Source of the DNA: Phenylobacterium sp.
GTDB taxonomy: Bacteria; Pseudomonadota; Alphaproteobacteria; Caulobacterales; Caulobacteraceae
DNA length: 64,000 nt
NCBI RefSeq assembly: GCF_025351295.1
Contig: NZ_JANXWD010000126.1
Location: 1 to 64,000, forward strand
Reading direction: 5' to 3'
Positions within the stretch are counted from its first letter, which is position 1. Each line of letters begins with the position of its first letter. The position numbers and the translations under genes were made by a program. The notes below the pieces were generated by a model. That model had not been told where the DNA came from, made no database searches, and saw nothing but the letters and a program-made list of their open reading frames with translations. Positions 60,522 through 64,000 of the stretch are shown here, one piece after another.

Positions 60522-61486
60522 CCGATCTCTGCCACGCCGGCGTTGCCATCCTCGTCGCCCCAGGCGACGCGCTTCGCGTCGGCGCTCATGGCCAGGGCAG
60601 AAATCGCCGCGCCCTTCTCGGCCTTGAGCTGCACGATCCTTTCGCCGGTGACGTCGGCGGCCCAGACGCGGCCGTCGTCCAGGCCGGCGGCCAGCCAGGT
60701 CCGGTCCGGCGCGGCGGCGATGCGGGCGGTGAGCGCGGCGTCATCATAGCCGATCTCGGCCGCCTGCTTGCCCATCGGTCCCGTCGCCCCGGCGAATGGC
60801 CAGCAGACCGCGCCATTGGCCCCGGAGGTGGCCATCAGGGCGCCCTTGGACAGGAAGGCCAGGCTCTTCACCTTGGCCGGATAGCCGCCCATGCGCAGGT
60901 TTTTCTCGTCGGCCACCCGCCAGCCGTGCAGCTGGTTCTCCTGCATGGCGCTCATCAGGAACTTGCCGTCCGGGCTCCAGCAGACGGCGACGTGGCTGCC
61001 GGCCCACTTCAGCACCAGCGGCTTCTGGTCGGCGATCCGGGCGTACCAGAGCGCCACCCCGCCATAGGTGGCGGCGGCGAGGCGCCGGCCCTTGGGATCG
61101 AAGGCGACGTCGGCCACCGACTTCTCGTGGGTGAACACCCGGGCGAACGCCGCATCGGCCGTGTCGCGCACGTGCAGCTCGCGCCCCGCCGCGAAGGCGA
61201 ACAACCCGGATCCGGCCGAGGCCGCCACCGCGTCGATCCAGCGGCCCGGAACCTTGCCGATCTCCTCAGGCCCCGCCGGTGTCGAGACCACCACCCGGCC
61301 GTCGTCGCCGCCGGTCAGCAGGCCCTCGCCGCGGGCCGGCAGGCAGGCGGTGAGGCAGGCGCCGTCATGGGCCTCCGCCACCTCGCCGCCCTCGAAGCGG
61401 ACGGTCCCGTCGCCCAGGGCGAATCCGGCGCGGCCGGCGCGGTCGAACAGGGCCGTGGTCACAAAGGCGTCGAAGCTGAAGGTCAT
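60518..61486 (-). CDS. WD40-repeat beta-propeller protein
   Basis: 322 residues from the ATG at 61486. Seven weak WD40-like blades with recurring patterns (VADVAFDPKGRRLAAATYGGVALWYA, VAVCWSPDGKFLMSAMQENQLHGWRV, VKSLAFLSKGALMATSGANGAVCWPF, IAAAPDRTWLAAGLDDGRVWAAD, ISALAMSADAKRVAWGDEDGN). No signal peptide, so a cytoplasmic scaffold is likely. Coupled to the hypothetical gene downstream. In Caulobacter WD40 genes of this type are part of metal-responsive clusters (weak memory), and a Zur-like site lies 2 kb away. Confidence 0.85.
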   Translation of the reverse strand: MTFSFDAFVTTALFDRAGRAGFALGDGTVRFEGGEVAEAHDGACLTACLPARGEGLLTGGDDGRVVVSTPAGPEEIGKVPGRWIDAVAASAGSGLFAFAAGRELHVRDTADAAFARVFTHEKSVADVAFDPKGRRLAAATYGGVALWYARIADQKPLVLKWAGSHVAVCWSPDGKFLMSAMQENQLHGWRVADEKNLRMGGYPAKVKSLAFLSKGALMATSGANGAVCWPFAGATGPMGKQAAEIGYDDAALTARIAAAPDRTWLAAGLDDGRVWAADVTGERIVQLKAEKGAAISALAMSADAKRVAWGDEDGNAGVAEIG

Positions 61487-61640
61487 GGGCTTCCCCCTAG
61501 TGCCAAGGGGCCGCAACGGGCAAGGGCGGCGAAGCAACCGGCGTTCGGGCGCTTTCGGCTTTACAAGCCCCGACCGGCTTGCCAATGGTCGCCGCGACGG
61601 GCGCGTTTGTTCAGCGTCCCCTGGGAAGGAATATCTACGT

Positions 61641-62084
61641 ATGGCGGCGAAAGTCGGCGGCAAGGGCGGCGGTAAGTTCGACCTTGGCCAGAACGCGGAC
61701 ATGAACGTGACCCCCTTCGTGGATGTCATGCTCGTGCTCCTGATCATCTTCATGGTGTCGATCCCGGCCGCGACGGTCTCGATCCGGCTGGACCTGCCGC
61801 CGGCCATCCCGCCGCCGCCTGGCACCAAGGTGAAGGAGCCGATCCTGATCAACATCCAGCGCGGTGGCGTGGTGTTTATCGGCGAGCAGCCCACCAACCT
61901 GGACAACATCACCCGCGACCTGTCGGCCGCCCTGACCAAGGACGATCCGACCCTGCCGCCGACCGAACAGCGCGTCTACATCCGCGCCGACCGCGACGTG
62001 ATCTACGGGGATTTCATGAGCGTCATGAACATCCTGCAGGGCAACGGCTTCTACCAGGTCGCCCTGATCAACGAAGAGCTCTAA
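61641..62084 (+). CDS. exbD: ExbD/TolR family biopolymer transport protein
   Basis: 147 residues from the ATG at 61641 after GGGAAGGA. One membrane helix with the essential Asp28 (PFVDVMLVLLIIFMV), then a periplasmic domain (ILINIQRGGVVFIGEQ, VYIRADRDVIYGDFMSVMNILQ). ExbD works with ExbB and TonB to use the proton gradient for outer-membrane transport. Here it stands alone: no exbB or tonB is adjacent, and a strong terminator follows at 62105. Its partner must be elsewhere. Confidence 0.93.
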   Translation: MAAKVGGKGGGKFDLGQNADMNVTPFVDVMLVLLIIFMVSIPAATVSIRLDLPPAIPPPPGTKVKEPILINIQRGGVVFIGEQPTNLDNITRDLSAALTKDDPTLPPTEQRVYIRADRDVIYGDFMSVMNILQGNGFYQVALINEEL

Positions 62085-62104
62085 CCTTCGCACCGCTTCG
62101 CAAG

Positions 62105-62132
62105 ACCCGCCGGGCGACCGGCGGGTTTTTCT
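62105..62132 (+). terminator. Rho-independent terminator of exbD
   Basis: ACCCGCCGG-GCGA-CCGGCGGGT with five T residues directly after, 20 bp downstream of the exbD stop. Perfect 9-bp stem. Confidence 0.9.
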
Positions 62133-62189
62133 TTGTCTTGCGCAGGACCTGTGAGCGGATTCAGTTTTGGTGACGGCGCGACCCTGGCC

Positions 62190-62346
62190 CATTCCCGAAC
62201 CCAATCCTTCCCCCTCCGGGGGAAGTGGCCTGAGACCGCAGGTCGAGGGTCGATGGGGGAAGTTCAGAGGCTTCGTGCGCTTTCCCCATTGTCGCCCGGC
62301 TTCGCCATTGGCGACGTTTCCTCCAAAGGGGGAAGGTTGAGAGGCG
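62190..62346. repeat. Intergenic palindromic repeat element
   Basis: About 155 bp of GC-rich repeat-like DNA with a CTTCCCCCTCCGGGGGAAG hairpin at the left end and a TTTCCTCCAAAGGGGGAAGG hairpin at the right end, and internal CCATTG/CAATGG palindromes. Similar in build to the element at 2412-2550 (same GGCTTCGCC/GGCGAC block before the right hairpin) but clearly diverged. No gene. Confidence 0.55.
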
Positions 62347-62388
62347 GTAGGCGTCGGCGGTTGGATTGGACCCGGCTGGGCGCGAACC

Positions 62389-63492
62389 CTAGGCCGCGAT
62401 ACAGCTCTCGAACCCGGCTCGCAGCGCGGCCTCGTTGAGGTTGCGGCCGATGAACACCAGGCGCGAATAGCGGTTGTCGCCGGACTTCCAGGCGCCCTGG
62501 AAGTCACCCTCGAGGATCATGTGCACGGCCTGGAACACCAGCCGGCGGTCCTCGCCCTTGATGTCCAGGATCCCCTTGGCGCGCAGGATGTCGACGCCCT
62601 GGGTCTGCAGGACGTTGTTCAGCCAGGCGGTGACCCGGTTGGCGTCGAGCGGCGTCTGCGAGGTCAGCGAGACCGAGGTGATGCCGCTCTCGGCCACGTG
62701 GTCGTGGATGTGGGCATGGCCATCGTCGTGCGCATGGTCGTGGTGGTCGTGCCCATGGTGGTCGTGATCATGGTCGTGATCGCAGTCGTCGTCATGGACG
62801 TGCCCCGCCTCGCCGTGGGCGGGGTTCAGGAAGTCGGGCTGCAGCTCGCTCACCCGCGCCAGGTCGAAGGCGTGGCGGCCCAGGATCGTGTCCAGCGGCA
62901 CGTTCGACCGTTCCGCCCGGTGGATCGGGGCCAGCGGGTTCAGGGTGCGGATCGCCCTCTCCACCTCCCGGAGCTCGGCCTCGGTGACGAGGTCGGTCTT
63001 GTTCAGGACGATCTGGTCGGCGAAGGCGATCTGCTCGGCCGCCTCGCGGGAATCCTTCAGTCGAAGCGGCAGGTGCTTGGCGTCCACCACGGTGACGACG
63101 CTGTCCAGCTCGGTCCGCGCGCGGACGGCCTCGTCCACGAAGAAGGTCTGGGCCACCGGCGCCGGGTCGGCCAGGCCCGTGGTCTCCACGATGATCCCGT
63201 CGAAGCCGCGCGCGCCGTTTCGAGTTTGGCGCTTCATCAGGCCGGACAGCACCCGGATCAGGTCGCCGCGCACCGTGCAGCAGACGCAGCCGTTGTTCAT
63301 CTCGAAGACCTCTTCGTCGGCCCCGACGATCAGGTCGTTGTCGATGCCGATCTCGCCGAACTCGTTGACGATCACGGCGTAGCGCTTGCCGTGGGTCTCG
63401 GAGAGGATGCGGTTGAGCAGCGTGGTCTTGCCCGCGCCGAGATAGCCGGTGAGCACAGTGACGGGGGTCTTGGTCAGGACGGTCTCGCTCAT
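62389..63492 (-). CDS. COG0523 (CobW/ZigA-type) metallochaperone GTPase
   Basis: 367 residues from the ATG at 63492 ([10 protein letters not shown]); an ATG three codons earlier at 63501 is possible. Walker A GYLGAGKT (16-23), the CxCC metal motif CVCC (69-72, in [12 protein letters not shown]), [21 protein letters not shown], and a C-terminal domain ending in [20 protein letters not shown]. Between the domains is a very His- and Asp-rich loop (about 220-260) that can bind several metal ions. Zur-repressed COG0523 proteins deliver zinc to key enzymes during starvation. A Zur-like palindrome (63561-63575) lies about 70 bp upstream, which supports zinc. Confidence 0.9.
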   Translation of the reverse strand: MSETVLTKTPVTVLTGYLGAGKTTLLNRILSETHGKRYAVIVNEFGEIGIDNDLIVGADEEVFEMNNGCVCCTVRGDLIRVLSGLMKRQTRNGARGFDGIIVETTGLADPAPVAQTFFVDEAVRARTELDSVVTVVDAKHLPLRLKDSREAAEQIAFADQIVLNKTDLVTEAELREVERAIRTLNPLAPIHRAERSNVPLDTILGRHAFDLARVSELQPDFLNPAHGEAGHVHDDDCDHDHDHDHHGHDHHDHAHDDGHAHIHDHVAESGITSVSLTSQTPLDANRVTAWLNNVLQTQGVDILRAKGILDIKGEDRRLVFQAVHMILEGDFQGAWKSGDNRYSRLVFIGRNLNEAALRAGFESCIAA

Positions 63493-63560
63493 GAGCGTCA
63501 TCTAGTGCGTGCGTCGCCCACCCACAATCGTCATCCCACCGCGCCTTGACCCTCGGGGCA

Positions 63561-63575
63561 TGTTATAGAATAACA
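63561..63575. promoter_or_regulatory. Zur-like operator between COG0523 and DmeF-like genes
   Basis: TGTTATAGAATAACA, a palindrome with perfect 6-bp arms around a 3-base centre, in an otherwise GC-rich gap. It fits the TGTTATA-x-x-ATAACA core of Zur sites in alphaproteobacteria. Centred 76 bp upstream of the COG0523 start (63492) and about 32 bp upstream of the TTG of the cation-efflux gene. Confidence 0.7.
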
Positions 63576-63599
63576 CCATCCCGCCACCGAGACCGCGCC

Positions 63600-64000
63600 T
63601 TGACCTCCACGGCCTCCGCCCCCGACCGGCCCATCCCCGAGGCGCTCGACGGCTTCCGGGACGATCGCCTGTACCTGGGCGCCGACCATCGCCGGAATGA
63701 GCGGCGGACCTGGATCGTCACCGCGATCTGCGCCGCGACCCTGGTGGTCCTGGTGGCCGGCGGGGCGGCGACCCACTCCCTGGCGGTGATGGCCAGCGGG
63801 CTGCACATGGGCGCACACGTCGCCGCCCTGCTGGTCGCCTCGGCGGCCTATGCCCTGGCGCGCCGCCACGCCGGCAACCCGGCCTTCAGCTTCGGGACCG
63901 GCAAGCTGGGCTACCTGGCCGGCTTCGCCAACGCCGTGGTCCTGGCGGTGACGGCGGTGCTGATCGGCGTCGAGAGCGTCATGCGCCTGCTCAATCCCGA
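63600..64000 (+). CDS. dmeF: DmeF-like CDF cation efflux transporter, 3' part outside window
   Basis: 133 residues seen, from a TTG at 63600; no ATG or GTG lies between the Zur-like box and the coding region. N-terminus reads YLGADHRRNERRTWIVTAICAATLVVLVAGGAATHSLAVMASGLHMGAHVAALLV, followed by ARRHAGNPAFSFGTGKLGYLAGFANAVVLAVTAVLIGVESVMRL, the order of a CDF transporter. DmeF proteins export Co(II), Ni(II) and other metals. The TM2 metal site HMGAH is present (HxxxH). In related CDF proteins the residue before Gly in this helix is commonly Asp (ADG); here it is Ser. Continues outside the window. Confidence 0.85.
   Translation, partial: MTSTASAPDRPIPEALDGFRDDRLYLGADHRRNERRTWIVTAICAATLVVLVAGGAATHSLAVMASGLHMGAHVAALLVASAAYALARRHAGNPAFSFGTGKLGYLAGFANAVVLAVTAVLIGVESVMRLLNP

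Overview
The window is GC-rich, gene-dense chromosomal DNA from an alphaproteobacterium of the order Caulobacterales, most likely Phenylobacterium, Caulobacter or a close relative. The evidence is a cell-cycle and stalk regulator set (a TacA-like NtrC regulator, the nucleoid protein GapR and the ClpXP adaptor CpdR beside an N-formylglutamate amidohydrolase), a 41-residue L36 protein, four PEP-CTERM proteins of the alphaproteobacterial W-x-M/L-x-x-x-GFG type, and frequent ATGA or GTGA translational coupling. I see no phage, plasmid, complete insertion sequence or CRISPR array. Foreign or decaying material is limited to one TonB-receptor pseudogene, a small typA-tail remnant and several palindromic intergenic repeats.

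Layout. 1-5.6 kb: a truncated PAS sensor, a LemA / TPM-domain envelope operon, then a DUF1365 protein and an FAD oxidoreductase. 5.7-8.0 kb: divergent DUF1295, cyclopropane-synthase-like and DUF2177 genes, which with the previous pair form a lipid-modification cluster. 8.0-12.5 kb: oligoendopeptidase F, then an Lrp regulator divergent from an arginine-deiminase-fold enzyme and ornithine aminotransferase (arginine use). 12.5-18.4 kb: a PQQ alcohol dehydrogenase, a MocR regulator divergent from a YczE-like membrane protein, and the TacA-like regulator. 18.4-25 kb: a single-chain acyl-CoA carboxylase, gapR with a coupled small gene, a PEP-CTERM protein, a HAD hydrolase and rpmJ. 25-33 kb: lytic transglycosylase, MFS transporter, motA, Ala-rich lipoprotein, mnmC, a DUF6491 protein and the broken TonB receptor.

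33.5-39.3 kb holds the most system-like block: an anti-anti-sigma STAS protein, an MBL hydrolase, a CHASE2-PP2C phosphatase, divergent FecR and OmpA envelope proteins, an RsbW-like ATPase and a DUF1345 membrane protein. Together they look like a complete envelope-sensing partner-switching pathway without its own sigma factor. 39.4-45.8 kb: small hypothetical genes, a polysaccharide deacetylase, tRNA-Val, cpdR, an N-formylglutamate amidohydrolase, a PEP-CTERM protein, an intergenic region with an excellent small-RNA candidate, and typA. 45.8-54.8 kb: pantothenate kinase, GST, a typA-tail remnant, a HlyIII-like protein, a Fur-boxed hypothetical gene and assorted metabolic genes, ending in a PEP-CTERM protein with an unusual cytoplasmic extension. 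54.8-64 kb: a proline-rich PEP-CTERM protein, mtgA, nitroreductase, lysoplasmalogenase, an M28 peptidase, a WD40 operon, an orphan exbD, and a COG0523 metallochaperone GTPase divergent from a DmeF-like cation efflux gene with a Zur-like palindrome between them.

Protein families were assigned by reading motifs and recalling family features. No database search was run, so coordinates, reading frames and motifs are observed, while functions and regulators are inferred.
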